Below, piece after piece: positions 9,086 through 18,294 of a stretch of DNA of 64,000 bases (position 1 is its first letter; each line of letters begins with the position of its first letter). Position numbers and translations under genes: made by a program. The notes beneath the pieces were generated by a model. The model searched no databases. It was not told the origin of the DNA and was given only the letters and a program-made list of their open reading frames with translations. Source of the stretch: JAEMQF01 sp963850525. Lineage in GTDB: Bacteria; Pseudomonadota; Gammaproteobacteria; Burkholderiales; Burkholderiaceae_C. Location of the stretch: positions 930,001 to 994,000 of the forward strand of contig CAWKLQ010000004.1 in NCBI GenBank assembly GCA_963850525.1, in the 5' to 3' direction.

Positions 9086-9652
9086 ATGAGTCAAGCCATC
9101 AAGCCCTGTCTTCACGAGGCGAGGCCTCCCCGCGTGTTCAATCGCCTGTCCGCATCGTCCCTCAAGCTGCGCCTGATTCTCCAGGTGACGGCACTGCTCT
9201 TGCCGATCACGGCGTTGTTTGCCGTCCAGTCGTGCTCGGTATTGCAGCGCGCCGAGCAGGTGGAGCAGGCGCGCGCGCTGGACGCCAAGGCCGACCGCAC
9301 CTATGTTCAGTGGCGCGTCTTCATCGAGGGGCTCACCGGCAGTTTCTGGCCAACATGAGCCACGAAATCCGCACCCCGATGAACGGCATTCTCGGCATGT
9401 CGGAGTTGCTGCTCGGCACCGGGCTCGATGCGCAGCAGCGGCGCTATACCGAGCTCGAGCCGGGCGCCCAGCCCGGCCGGCTGGTGCTGGAGGTCTGGCA
9501 GCAGCGCGGTGGGCGCGCGCGCCCTGGCGCGCAACGCGAGCTTCGACGAAGCGCGCAGCCACGTGCTCATGCTGGAGAAGGAACACCGCCGGGTGCGTGC
9601 CGCCATCGACGCGCAGCGCTCCCGGGAGCCCCGCAGCCCGGCATCAGGCTGA
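9086..9652 (+). pseudogene. Internally deleted hybrid histidine kinase remnant
   Basis: Three kinase pieces remain. Positions 9086-9358 encode a 90-residue N-terminus with a membrane helix (LILQVTALLLPITALFAVQ) that stops at TGA. In another frame, from about 9342, comes the phosphoacceptor H-box FLANMSHEIRTPMNGILGM plus DAQQRRYTEL. In a third frame, ending at 9652, FDEARSHVLMLEKEHRRVRA resembles the last helix of an Hpt domain. The ATPase and receiver domains are gone. I read this as a sensor kinase that lost its sensor/linker and its centre by deletions, leaving frameshifted ends. Confidence 0.7.
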
Positions 9653-9708
9653 CCTCAGGGCACAATCCTCGAACCCCCCCATCCGCGGGGACTCGAGGAG
9701 GCCTTTCG

Positions 9709-10935
9709 ATGAAGCACTGTTTGTCCGGGGTGGCTGCACGCCGCCGCACTGTCTGGTCTGGGTTCGTGAGCGCTGCGCTGTGCGCGCTGGTCGCCACAGG
9801 CGCGTTCGCCCAGAGCAAGGGCGAAATCCGCATCGCCCACATCCACAGCAAAACCGGGCCGTTGGAAGCCTACGGCAAACAAACCGCCACCGGCTTCATG
9901 ATGGGCCTGGACTACGCGACGGGCGGCACGATGATGGTCGCCGGCAAAAAACTCGTCGTCATCGAAAAGGACGACCAGGGGAAACCCGACGTGGGCAAGA
10001 GCCTGCTCGCCGCCGCCTACGGTGACGACAAGGCCGACATTGCCGTCGGGCCTACGTCGTCAGGGGTTGCGCTCGCGCTGCTGCCGGTCGCCGAAGAGCA
10101 CAAGAAGATCCTGCTCGTCGAGCCTGCGGTGGCCGATTCGATCACCGGCGACAAGTGGAACAAGTACATCTTCCGCACCGGGCGCAACAGCTCGCAGGAC
10201 GCGATCAGCAACGCGGTCGCGCAAGACAAGGCCGGCACGAGCATTGCCACGCTCGCGCAGGACTACGCCTTCGGCCGCGACGGCGTGAAAGCCTTCAAGG
10301 AAGCGGTGAAGAACGCGAAGATCGTGCACGAGGAATACCTGCCGACCACGACCACCGATTTCACGGCAGGCGCGCAGCGCATCATCGACAAGCTGAAAGA
10401 CCAGCCGGGGCGCAAAGTGATCTGGATCATCTGGGCCGGCGGCGGCGGCAATCCGTTCAAGATCGCCGACCTGGACTTGAAGCGCTTCGGCATCGAAATC
10501 GCCACCGGCGGCAACATCCTGCCGGCGATGGCGGCGTACAAGAACTTCCCCGGCATGGAAGGTTCGACCTACTACTACTTCGGCATTCCGAAGAACCCGG
10601 CCAACGAATGGCTGGTCGCGAACCACTACGTCAAGTTCAAGAGCCCGCCGGACTTCTTCACCGCTGGCGGAATGAGCGCGGCGATTGCGGTGGTCGAGGC
10701 GCTGAAGAAGACAAACGGCGACACGAACACCGAAAAACTCATCAAGACCATGGAAGGCATGAGCTTCGACACACCCAAGGGCAAGATGACGTTCCGCAAG
10801 GAAGACCACCAGGCGATGCAGAGCATGTACCACTTCAAGATCAAGGACGATCCGGCGTTCGCCTGGGGCGTGCCCGAGCTGGTGCGCGAGATCAAGGCCG
10901 AGGAGATGACGATCCCGATCCGCAATACGCGCTGA
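9709..10935 (+). CDS. Branched-chain amino acid-type ABC transporter, substrate-binding protein
   Basis: A 408-residue periplasmic binding protein with an N-terminal signal peptide ending in ATGAFAQS (~residue 36) and a type 1 periplasmic-binding fold: IRIAHIHSKTGPLEAYGKQ at the start, VGPTSSGVALALLPVAEEHK in the first lobe and TLAQDYAFGRDGVKAFKEA in the second. GAGGAGG ends 7 nt before the ATG at 9709. It heads the complete operon of SBP, livG, livF, livH and livM. Family members bind branched-chain amino acids, amides or aromatic acids; the ligand is not determinable here. Confidence 0.93.
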   Translation: MKHCLSGVAARRRTVWSGFVSAALCALVATGAFAQSKGEIRIAHIHSKTGPLEAYGKQTATGFMMGLDYATGGTMMVAGKKLVVIEKDDQGKPDVGKSLLAAAYGDDKADIAVGPTSSGVALALLPVAEEHKKILLVEPAVADSITGDKWNKYIFRTGRNSSQDAISNAVAQDKAGTSIATLAQDYAFGRDGVKAFKEAVKNAKIVHEEYLPTTTTDFTAGAQRIIDKLKDQPGRKVIWIIWAGGGGNPFKIADLDLKRFGIEIATGGNILPAMAAYKNFPGMEGSTYYYFGIPKNPANEWLVANHYVKFKSPPDFFTAGGMSAAIAVVEALKKTNGDTNTEKLIKTMEGMSFDTPKGKMTFRKEDHQAMQSMYHFKIKDDPAFAWGVPELVREIKAEEMTIPIRNTR

Positions 10936-10968
10936 CGCCGAACCCGATCGAAACGCGCGCCGCTGCCC

Positions 10969-11727
10969 ATGCTGGAAACCCGCGCCCTCAGCGTCCGCTT
11001 CGGCGGGCATGTGGCGGTCGACGCGGTGAGCTGCGCTTTCAAGCCGGGAACTCTGACGGCGATCGTGGGCCCGAACGGCGCGGGCAAGACGACTTACTTC
11101 AACCTGATCTCGGGCCAGTTGCGCGCGAGTTCCGGGTCGGTCTGGCTGGGCGGTGTGGACATCACGGCTGAGGCGGCGTCGGCGCGCACGCACCTGGGCC
11201 TCGGGCGAGCGTTTCAGTTGACGCAGTTGTTTCCGAACCTGAGCGTCGTCGAAAACGTACGCCTGGCGGTGCAATCGCGGCGCAAGGACGGGCTGAACCT
11301 GTGGTCGGTGTGGAGCGACCACCGCAATACGCTGGAGCGCGCCCACGCCCTCGTCGAGCGTGCGCGCCTGGGGTCGCGTGCCGACGCCGCGGCGAGCAGC
11401 CTGCCGCACGGCGACCAGCGCAAGCTCGAAGTCGCGATGTTGATGGCGCTCGAGCCCAAGGTCTACATGTTCGACGAGCCCACCGCCGGCATGAGCCTGG
11501 ACGACGTGCCGGCAATCCTGGAGCTGATCCAGGACCTGAAGCGCAACGCCGACAAGACCATCCTGCTCGTCGAGCACAAGATGGACGTGGTGCGCGAACT
11601 CGCGGATCGAATCGTCGTGCTGCACAACGGCAAACTCGTCGCCGACGGCGAACCCGCGAAGGTGATCGCTTCACCGATCGTGCAGCAGGCCTACCTCGGC
11701 ACGGCGGCGGTGGAGGAAGCGACTTGA
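10969..11727 (+). CDS. livG: Branched-chain amino acid-type ABC transporter ATPase LivG
   Basis: A 252-residue ATPase with Walker A GPNGAGKTT (residues ~35-43), a signature region LPHGDQRKLEVAM in place of LSGGQ (usual for LivG), Walker B VYMFDEPTAG and switch His in LLVEHKMD. Length fits LivG. Its stop TGA overlaps the TTG start of livF (TTGA), so the two ATPases are probably translated in coupled fashion. Confidence 0.94.
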   Translation: MLETRALSVRFGGHVAVDAVSCAFKPGTLTAIVGPNGAGKTTYFNLISGQLRASSGSVWLGGVDITAEAASARTHLGLGRAFQLTQLFPNLSVVENVRLAVQSRRKDGLNLWSVWSDHRNTLERAHALVERARLGSRADAAASSLPHGDQRKLEVAMLMALEPKVYMFDEPTAGMSLDDVPAILELIQDLKRNADKTILLVEHKMDVVRELADRIVVLHNGKLVADGEPAKVIASPIVQQAYLGTAAVEEAT

Positions 11728-12473
11728 CCCAGCCCTTGCTTCAGCTGCAAGGCGTGCACACGCACATCGGCGCGTACCACATCCTGCACGGTGTGGACCT
11801 GGAAGTTCCCGCCGGCAAGGTGACGGTGCTGCTCGGGCGCAACGGCGCCGGCAAGACGACGCTGCTACGCACCATCATGGGCTTGTGGCGCGCGTCGAGC
11901 GGCAGGATCGCTTTCGAAAAACACACGCTCGCGAATGCGGGCGCCGGCTTGGAGACCCCGGCGATCGCACAACTCGGCATCGCCTATGTGCCCGAGAACA
12001 TGGGCATCTTCGCCGACCTCACGGTGCGCGAAAACCTGCTGCTCGCGGCGCGCAGCGCACGCAGCGTCGAACACATGGACATGCAGCGCCTGGACCGGCT
12101 GACGCGCCTGTTCCCAGCGCTGAAAAAATTCTGGCTCTACCCGGCGGGCAAACTCTCGGGCGGGCAAAAGCAGATGCTCGCCATCGCGCGCGCGATGATC
12201 GAGCCGCGCCGCCTGTTGTTGATCGACGAGCCGAGCAAGGGCCTGGCGCCGGTCATCGTCGGCAACCTGATCGAGGCGCTGCGCGAATTGAAGGCGACGC
12301 AGACGACGGTGCTGCTTGTCGAACAGAACTTCACGGTCGCGCGCGCTTTGGGCGACTGGGTCGCGGTGATGGACGACGGGCGCATCGTGCACCGCGGGCC
12401 GATGAAGGAGCTGGTGAACGACGAAGCGCGCCAGCAGCGCCTGCTCGGGCTGTCGCTGGGGGCCGCGGCATGA
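11724..12473 (+). CDS. livF: Branched-chain amino acid-type ABC transporter ATPase LivF
   Basis: A 249-residue ATPase with Walker A GRNGAGKTT, signature LSGGQKQMLAIARA, Walker B LLLIDEPSKGL and VEQNF at the switch, as in LivF. The start is a TTG at 11724 overlapping the livG stop (TTGA), with a GGAGGAAG box at 11712-11719. The next in-frame ATG would remove the first strands of the ATPase fold, so the rare start is favoured. The stop overlaps the livH start (ATGA). Confidence 0.92.
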   Translation: MTQPLLQLQGVHTHIGAYHILHGVDLEVPAGKVTVLLGRNGAGKTTLLRTIMGLWRASSGRIAFEKHTLANAGAGLETPAIAQLGIAYVPENMGIFADLTVRENLLLAARSARSVEHMDMQRLDRLTRLFPALKKFWLYPAGKLSGGQKQMLAIARAMIEPRRLLLIDEPSKGLAPVIVGNLIEALRELKATQTTVLLVEQNFTVARALGDWVAVMDDGRIVHRGPMKELVNDEARQQRLLGLSLGAAA

Positions 12474-13492
12474 AGAAGAAGACGGGCAATACGATCGGCG
12501 CTGCCGCGATCCCGAAGGCGAGCTTCGACGGGCTGCCGCTCGCGCTCGTCGCCGCGCTCGCGCTGCTGGCCTTGCCGGCGATCGGCTCGCCGTCGACCTG
12601 GCTCACGCTCACCGTCGCCGGCCTGGCGATGGGCATGATCGTGTTCATCATCGCCTCGGGCCTGACGCTCGTGTTCGGCCTGATGGACGTGCTGAATTTC
12701 GGCCACGGCGTGTTCATCGCGCTCGGCGCGTTTGTCGCGACGAGCGTGCTCGGCAGCATGAGCGGCTGGACGACGTCGGCAAACCTCCTGCACAACTTCG
12801 GCGCGGTGCTGCCGGCGATGGTGGTGGCGATGCTCGTCGCCGGCGCGGTGGGCTGGGCCTTCGAGCGCATCATGGTGCGGCCGGTCTACGGCCAGCACCT
12901 GAAGCAGATCCTGATCACGATGGGCGGAATGATCATCGGCGAAGAGCTGATCAAGGTGGTCTGGGGCCCGGACCAGATTCCGCTGCCGCTGCCCGCGGCG
13001 ATGCGCGGCTCGCTCGTGCTCGGCGACGCGTCGATCGAGAAGTTCCGGGTCATCGCCACGGCAATCGGCGCGTGCGTGCTCATCGCCATGCTCTACACGC
13101 TGAATCGCACCAAGCTCGGCCTGCTGATCCGCGCCGGCGTGCAAGACCGCGAGATGGTGGAAAGCCTGGGCTACCGCATCCGCCGCCTGTTCGTCGGCGT
13201 GTTCGTCGCCGGCTCAGCACTGGCCGGGCTGGGCGGTGCGCTGTGGGGCATGTACCAGCAGCAAGTGGTGCCGCAAATGGGCGCGCAAGTGAACGTGCTG
13301 ATCTTCATCGTCATCATCATCGGCGGGTTGGGCTCCACTTTGGGCTGCTTCGTCGGTGCGCTGCTGATCGGGCTGCTCGCCAACTACACCGGCTTTCTTT
13401 TCCCCAAGCTCGCGATGTTCTCCAACATCGCACTGATGGTCGCGATATTGCTGTGGCGACCGCAAGGCCTGTATCCAGTGGCGAACCGGTAG
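12470..13492 (+). CDS. livH: Branched-chain amino acid-type ABC transporter permease LivH
   Basis: A 340-residue inner-membrane permease with 8-9 hydrophobic helices. The LivH hallmark FGLMDVLNFGHGVFIALGAF lies near residues 64-83, and the cytoplasmic coupling segment G-x-x-D-x-E-M-x-x-S-L-G-Y lies after midpoint (AGVQDREMVESLGYRIRRL). The ATG overlaps the livF stop by 4 bp. Confidence 0.93.
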   Translation: MKKKTGNTIGAAAIPKASFDGLPLALVAALALLALPAIGSPSTWLTLTVAGLAMGMIVFIIASGLTLVFGLMDVLNFGHGVFIALGAFVATSVLGSMSGWTTSANLLHNFGAVLPAMVVAMLVAGAVGWAFERIMVRPVYGQHLKQILITMGGMIIGEELIKVVWGPDQIPLPLPAAMRGSLVLGDASIEKFRVIATAIGACVLIAMLYTLNRTKLGLLIRAGVQDREMVESLGYRIRRLFVGVFVAGSALAGLGGALWGMYQQQVVPQMGAQVNVLIFIVIIIGGLGSTLGCFVGALLIGLLANYTGFLFPKLAMFSNIALMVAILLWRPQGLYPVANR

Positions 13493-13502
13493 TTCGAGAA
13501 CG

Positions 13503-14612
13503 ATGTTGAATCGTCTTCTTTCGCACGACTTGCCGCGCAACCGCTGGCTCGCGCTGTTGCTGCTGATCGTCGTGCTCGGCCTGGCGTTCGCGCCGTTTCT
13601 GTTTCCGGGAACGAAAGCGCTCAACGTTGCGGCGAAGATCATCGTCTTCATCGTGCTCGTCGCGAGCTTCGATTTGTTGCTCGGATATACCGGCATCGTC
13701 AGCTTCGCGCACACCATGTTTTTCGGCATCGGCGCCTACGGCATCGCGATCGCCTGTTCGCGTATCGGGCCGACGTGGAGCGCCATCGCCACCGGACTGG
13801 GCATTGCCCTGCTCGTCTCGCTGCTGCTGTCATTGCTCATCGGCCTGTTCAGCTTGCGCGTCAAGGCGATCTTTTTCGCCATGATCACGCTCGCCGTCGC
13901 CTCGGCGTTCCTCACGCTCGCGTCGCAACTCTCCGACTTCACCGGCGGCGAAGACGGCTTGAACTTCAAGGTGCCCGCGGCGCTCCAGCCCGCCACGGTG
14001 TATGTCGATGAGCCCGTGCTCGGCGCCACCATCGACGGGCGCTTTGCGACCTACTACCTGTTGTTCGGGGCGGCGCTGCTGCTCGTGCTCACGATGCTGC
14101 GCATCGTCAATTCGCCGTTCGGCCGGGTGCTGCAGGCGATTCGCGAGAACGACTTCCGCGCCGAGGCGATAGGCTACCGCGTCGTCATCTACCGCACCCT
14201 CGCGTCGGTGCTGTCTGCCTTGTTCGCTTGCATGGCCGGTGCGCTGCTCGCGCTCTGGCTGCGCTACAACGGGCCAGACACGTCGCTCTCGTTCGAGATC
14301 ATGCTCGACGTGCTGCTCATCGTCGTGATCGGCGGCATGGGAACGATTTACGGCGCGGTGATCGGCAGCGCGCTGTTCGTGCTGGCCCAGAGCTATTTGC
14401 AAGACTTGATGAAGTTCGCGTCGACACAGTTGCAGGGCCCGCTGGAGGGCGTGCCGCTGCTCGCCGCGCTGATCTCGCCGGACCGCTGGTTGCTCTGGCT
14501 GGGCATTCTGTTCGTGCTCTCGGTCTATCACTTCCCGACCGGTGTGGTGGGGCGGTTGCGCGCGCTGCGGCGGCGCCGCAAGACCGACATCGATTCGCGT
14601 TCAGTCGCATAA
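13503..14612 (+). CDS. livM: Branched-chain amino acid-type ABC transporter permease LivM
   Basis: A 369-residue permease with about 10 helices. LivM features include LLLGYTGIVSFAHTMFFGIGAYG near residue 65 and the coupling segment AIRENDFRAEAIGYRVVIYR. It follows livH after 10 bp and closes the operon. The hydrophilic tail ends RRRRKTDIDSRSVA. The repeat element starting at 14630 probably lies in the 3' untranslated region. Confidence 0.93.
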   Translation: MLNRLLSHDLPRNRWLALLLLIVVLGLAFAPFLFPGTKALNVAAKIIVFIVLVASFDLLLGYTGIVSFAHTMFFGIGAYGIAIACSRIGPTWSAIATGLGIALLVSLLLSLLIGLFSLRVKAIFFAMITLAVASAFLTLASQLSDFTGGEDGLNFKVPAALQPATVYVDEPVLGATIDGRFATYYLLFGAALLLVLTMLRIVNSPFGRVLQAIRENDFRAEAIGYRVVIYRTLASVLSALFACMAGALLALWLRYNGPDTSLSFEIMLDVLLIVVIGGMGTIYGAVIGSALFVLAQSYLQDLMKFASTQLQGPLEGVPLLAALISPDRWLLWLGILFVLSVYHFPTGVVGRLRALRRRRKTDIDSRSVA

Positions 14613-14629
14613 GAGAGTCGTCCGCTTTC

Positions 14630-14885
14630 GGCCCCTTGCTGACGTTTGATGTGGCCTCGAGGCTTGCCCACCAACCCTCGTCATCCCGGCGAAAGCCGGG
14701 ATCCACCGGAGGCACGCGATGAACGCTTCGCTGGTCGCGCGACTTCCACGGGTGAATTCCGGCTTTCGCCGGGATGACCCATATTTTGCGTCATCCCCTT
14801 CGCGCTGCACCTCGCCATGCTGAGGTTTGATCCGTGGCACGCGTGACCGCACCCAAAGCGCACGTTCAAACGTCAGCAACGGGCC
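14630..14885. repeat. Family 1 repeat: MITE-like element with terminal inverted repeats
   Basis: A ~256-bp non-coding element. Its ends (14630-14649 and 14866-14885) are 20-bp inverted repeats with one mismatch (GGCCCCTTGCTGACGTTTGA at the left). Inside is the fold-back pair at 14681-14705 and 14751-14777 built on TCATCCCGGCGAAAGCC. The left ~100 bp resembles 40142-40290, so this is a dispersed family. It fills the gap between livM and the isomerase gene; nothing else is seen there. Confidence 0.65.
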
Positions 14886-14949
14886 GATCACCGTCATCGG
14901 ACCGTCCGTCTGCCTTCTAGAATCGGTTTGACTTTCAGGAGACTCGCCC

Positions 14950-16005
14950 ATGCCCACCACCATCAAAGGCCCTGCCATCTACCTGGCGCAATTCGCCGGC
15001 GACGCGGCGCCGTTCAATACTTGGGACGGCATCACGAAGTGGGCCGCGGGCCACGGCTTCAAGGGCGTGCAACTGCCGTCGTGGGACGCGCGCCTGATCG
15101 ACTTGAAAAAGGCCGCGTCGTCGAAAACCTATTGCGACGAGATCGCCGGGGTTGCGCGCGCCAACGGTGTCGAGATCACGGAACTCGGCACGCACCTGCA
15201 AGGCCAGCTCGTCGCCGTGCATCCGGCCTACGACGAAGCGTTTGACGCCTTTGCGCCCGACGCCGTGAAAGGCAAGCCGAAGGCGCGCCAGGAGTGGGCG
15301 GTGCAGCAGATGTTGTGGTCGGCCAAGGCCGGGCAGCACCTTGGGCTGAAGTCGAACGTCAGCTTTCCCGGCGCACTCGCCTGGCCTTACCTCTACCCCT
15401 GGCCGCAGCGCCCGGCGGGGCTGATCGAAACCGCTTTCGACGAACTCGCGAAGCGCTGGCTGCCGATCTTCAACGCCTTCGACGACGCGGGCTGCAGCGT
15501 CGCGTTCGAGTTGCACCCGGGCGAAGACCTGTTCGACGGCGTGACCTTCGAGATGTTCCTCGAGCGCGTGAAGAACCACCCGCGCTGCTGCATCAACTAC
15601 GACCCGTCGCACTTCCTGTTGCAGCAGATGGACTATCTCGAGTTCATCGACATCTACCACGAGCGCATCACGTCGGTTCACGTCAAGGACGCCGAATTCC
15701 GGCCGAACGGCAGGCAAGGCGTTTACTCGGGCTATCAGCCTTGGCTGCAACGGGCGGGGCGCTTCCGGTCGCTCGGCGACGGGCAGATCGACTTCGGTGC
15801 AATCTTCTCGAAGTTCGCGCAGTACAACTACGACAGTTGGGCGGTGCTCGAATGGGAATGCTGCCTGAAGCACCCGGAGCAGGGCGCGGCCGAAGGCGCG
15901 AAGTTCATTCGCGAGCACATCATTCGTGTCACCGAAAAGGCCTTCGACGACTTTGCCGGCGGCAGGAGTGACCCGAAGCAGCTGCAGCGCATGCTGGGCA
16001 TTTGA
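14950..16005 (+). CDS. Sugar phosphate isomerase/epimerase-like TIM-barrel protein
   Basis: A 351-residue xylose-isomerase-like (AP endonuclease 2 superfamily) TIM barrel. Metal-binding-type residues appear in strand motifs: FELHPGEDLFDG, NYDPSHFLLQQMD, ITSVHVKDAEF and VLEWECCLK. An AGGAG box precedes the ATG at 14950. The next gene, a Gfo/Idh/MocA dehydrogenase, starts 14 bp downstream, a common pairing in polyol and inositol catabolism. The reaction cannot be fixed from sequence alone. Confidence 0.87.
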   Translation: MPTTIKGPAIYLAQFAGDAAPFNTWDGITKWAAGHGFKGVQLPSWDARLIDLKKAASSKTYCDEIAGVARANGVEITELGTHLQGQLVAVHPAYDEAFDAFAPDAVKGKPKARQEWAVQQMLWSAKAGQHLGLKSNVSFPGALAWPYLYPWPQRPAGLIETAFDELAKRWLPIFNAFDDAGCSVAFELHPGEDLFDGVTFEMFLERVKNHPRCCINYDPSHFLLQQMDYLEFIDIYHERITSVHVKDAEFRPNGRQGVYSGYQPWLQRAGRFRSLGDGQIDFGAIFSKFAQYNYDSWAVLEWECCLKHPEQGAAEGAKFIREHIIRVTEKAFDDFAGGRSDPKQLQRMLGI

Positions 16006-16019
16006 CGGAAGCCGCAGGC

Positions 16020-17210
16020 ATGGCGATCGAAGGCAAGAAATCGAGCGCGAGCCGGCGCATTCGCCTGGGCATGGTCGGCGGCGGCGAGGGCGCGTTCATC
16101 GGTGCCGTGCACCGCATCGCGGCGCGCCTGGACGACCACTATGAACTGATCGCCGGGGCCTTGGCGTCCAGCGCCGACAAGGCGCAACGCTCCGGGCGCG
16201 AACTGGGCCTTGCGCCGGAGCGCATCTACACCGACTACGCAGCGATGGCGCAGGCCGAGAGCCAGCGCGCCGATGGCATCGAGGCGGTTGCCATCGTCAC
16301 GCCGAACCACTTGCACGCGCCGGTGGCGACGGCGTTCCTGAACGCAGGCATTCACGTCATCTGCGACAAGCCGGTGACGACGACGCTGAAAGACGCGAAG
16401 GCGCTGCAGAAGCTGGCGGCGAAACGCAAGCTGATTTTCGCCGTCACGCACAACTACACCGGCTACCCGATGGTGCGCCACGCGCGCCAGATGGTGCGCG
16501 ACGGGCTGCTGGGCGAGATCCGCGTCGTGCAGGTCGAATATCCGCAAGACTGGTTGACGCAGCGCTTGGAAGCGACGGGGCAGAAGCAGGCCGACTGGCG
16601 CACCGACCCGAAGCGCTCGGGCGCGGGCGGTTGCATCGGCGACATCGGCACGCACGCCTACAACCTCACCGACTACATCACCGGCCTCAGCGTGGGCGAG
16701 CTGTGCGCCGAACTCAGCACCTTCGTCAAGGGCCGCAAGCTCGACGACAACGCGCAAGTGATGCTGCGCTACGCAAACGGCGCGCGCGGCCTGTTGTGGG
16801 CGAGTCAGGTCGCGCCGGGCAATCAGAACAACTTGAAGATTCGCATCTACGGCGGCAAGGGCGGATTGGAGTGGCAACAGGAGCAGCCGAACCAACTGCA
16901 CTGGTCGCCGTTCGGGCAGGCGACGCAAATCGTGTCGCGCGGCACGGGCGCGGCCAACGCCGCGGCGGCACGCGTTTCGCGCATTCCGGCGGGCCACCCC
17001 GAGGGTTACCTCGAGGGCTTTGCGACGCTCTACGCCGAGATTGCGCAGCACTTGCGCGCGGCGCGGCCGGCAGGCGCGGCACGCGGCCCCAAGCCCGACA
17101 AGGCGGCGCACTTCCCGACCATCGACGACGGCGTGAAGGGCGTGGCGTTCATCGAGGCCGTGGTCGCGTCGTCGGCGAAAGGCGGGCGCTGGGTGCGGCT
17201 CAAAGCTTGA
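16020..17210 (+). CDS. Gfo/Idh/MocA family oxidoreductase
   Basis: An NAD(P)-dependent dehydrogenase of 396 residues. The Rossmann motif is GMVGGGEGAFIGAVHR near residue 18, the conserved CDKPVTTTLKDA (E/D-K-P) near residue 115 and GGCIGDIGTHAYNL in the catalytic helix, where the D-x-G-x-H motif carries the family's acid/base His. The ATG at 16020 has a GGAAG box 8 nt upstream. A TTG at 16002 overlapping the preceding stop is an alternative. It acts with the upstream isomerase, probably oxidising a sugar or cyclitol. Confidence 0.9.
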   Translation: MAIEGKKSSASRRIRLGMVGGGEGAFIGAVHRIAARLDDHYELIAGALASSADKAQRSGRELGLAPERIYTDYAAMAQAESQRADGIEAVAIVTPNHLHAPVATAFLNAGIHVICDKPVTTTLKDAKALQKLAAKRKLIFAVTHNYTGYPMVRHARQMVRDGLLGEIRVVQVEYPQDWLTQRLEATGQKQADWRTDPKRSGAGGCIGDIGTHAYNLTDYITGLSVGELCAELSTFVKGRKLDDNAQVMLRYANGARGLLWASQVAPGNQNNLKIRIYGGKGGLEWQQEQPNQLHWSPFGQATQIVSRGTGAANAAAARVSRIPAGHPEGYLEGFATLYAEIAQHLRAARPAGAARGPKPDKAAHFPTIDDGVKGVAFIEAVVASSAKGGRWVRLKA

Positions 17211-17245
17211 ACGAGCGTTTTCGAATCGTGCTGGATCGCTGAGCC

Positions 17246-18190
17246 GTGGTCTTTCCGCAGGCCGCTTCGCCCGAAGGCTGGGACGCTTTGCTCGCCGACG
17301 ATGCGGCACTGCGCGCCGGTGTGGCGACGATCGCGCAGCGTCACGGCCTCGCGGGGGCGGCGGTGCGGCGTTATGACAGCGGTTCCGTACCCGTCTACGC
17401 GCTCGGCGAACGCCGTGTGCTCAAGCTGTTTCCGCCGAATCAAGTTGAGTTTGCTCAGGTAGAGGCGAGAGTCCTTGCCTTCCTCGCCGGTGGATTGCCG
17501 GTGCCCACACCCGAGCTCGTCGAGGCTGATGTGATCGACGGTTGGCACGCCCTGCTCATGACGCAGTTGCCCGGCCAACGTCTCGTCGATGCATGGCCCT
17601 TGCTTGCACCGGTTGAGCGAGACCAGCTCGCTGACGACGTGGGCCGCAGCCTCGCCGCGTTGCACGCCTTGGATGGAACGGCGCTCGGGCGCATCGATCC
17701 CGACTGGGACGACTTCATCGCCGCGCAGACCGTGAGCGCCCTCGAGCGCCAGCGGCGGCGCGGCCTGGACCCGCACTGGTTGGAGCAGATTCCGGCCTTC
17801 CTCGGCGCCTGGAAGCCTGCCGCCAGCGGCACGCGGTGCTTGCTGCACACCGAAGTGATGCGCGAGCACCTGCTGGTCCAACCCGGCAGCGAGGGTTGGC
17901 AGCTCAGCGGCCTGTTCGACTTCGAGCCCGCCATGTGCGGCGATCCGGCGTACGAATTCGCGTCGGTGGGCCTGTTCGTCGCGTGCGGCGATGCGCGCGT
18001 GCTGCGCCGCATCCTGCTCGCGTATGGTTATGCGGACGCGAGCTTGACGCCTGCGCTCGCATGCCGCTTCATGGCGCATGCTTTGTTGCACCGCTACAGC
18101 AACCTGCGCTGGTACCTGGAACGCCTGCCCGCGATGGGCGCAACGACGCTGAAACAGTTGGCGCAGCAGTGGTGGCCGATGGCGCCGTGA
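17246..18190 (+). CDS. APH-like phosphotransferase family kinase with altered catalytic loop
   Basis: A 314-residue aminoglycoside-phosphotransferase-fold protein starting at GTG 17246. The N-lobe Lys lies in RRVLKLFPP (residue ~56) with a Glu in the following helix. The catalytic loop reads LLHTEVMREHLLV (residues ~193-205) where typical members have HGDxxxxN; the metal site is LFDFEPAMCGDPAYE. The catalytic Asp is therefore replaced by Glu and the Asn by His. Its position inside the catabolic cluster suggests a small-molecule kinase rather than a resistance enzyme, which is inference. Confidence 0.8.
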   Translation: MVFPQAASPEGWDALLADDAALRAGVATIAQRHGLAGAAVRRYDSGSVPVYALGERRVLKLFPPNQVEFAQVEARVLAFLAGGLPVPTPELVEADVIDGWHALLMTQLPGQRLVDAWPLLAPVERDQLADDVGRSLAALHALDGTALGRIDPDWDDFIAAQTVSALERQRRRGLDPHWLEQIPAFLGAWKPAASGTRCLLHTEVMREHLLVQPGSEGWQLSGLFDFEPAMCGDPAYEFASVGLFVACGDARVLRRILLAYGYADASLTPALACRFMAHALLHRYSNLRWYLERLPAMGATTLKQLAQQWWPMAP

Positions 18191-18242
18191 CTCGCCTTGC
18201 CTGCAGGTCTTGCAGCGCGCAAAGACCCCGCAAAAACCCTGA

Positions 18243-18270
18243 TTGATTTATTTATTGATGTCTTGATACT
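18243..18270 (+). promoter_or_regulatory. Candidate promoter of the LacI-type regulator gene
   Basis: This short AT-rich island contains TTGATT (18243-18248) and GATACT (18265-18270) with a 16-bp spacer, 25 bp before the regulator ATG. TTGAT occurs three times here (18243, 18255, 18263), so an operator is also possible. Confidence 0.45.
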
Positions 18271-18294
18271 GCGCCGGTCCGATTCACCGAACGC

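Noticed and set aside
9232..10935. A continuous frame fusing a histidine-kinase piece to the Liv binding protein
   Set aside because: The frame is open by chance upstream of 9709; a signal peptide and GAGGAGG site at 9695-9701 mark the real start.
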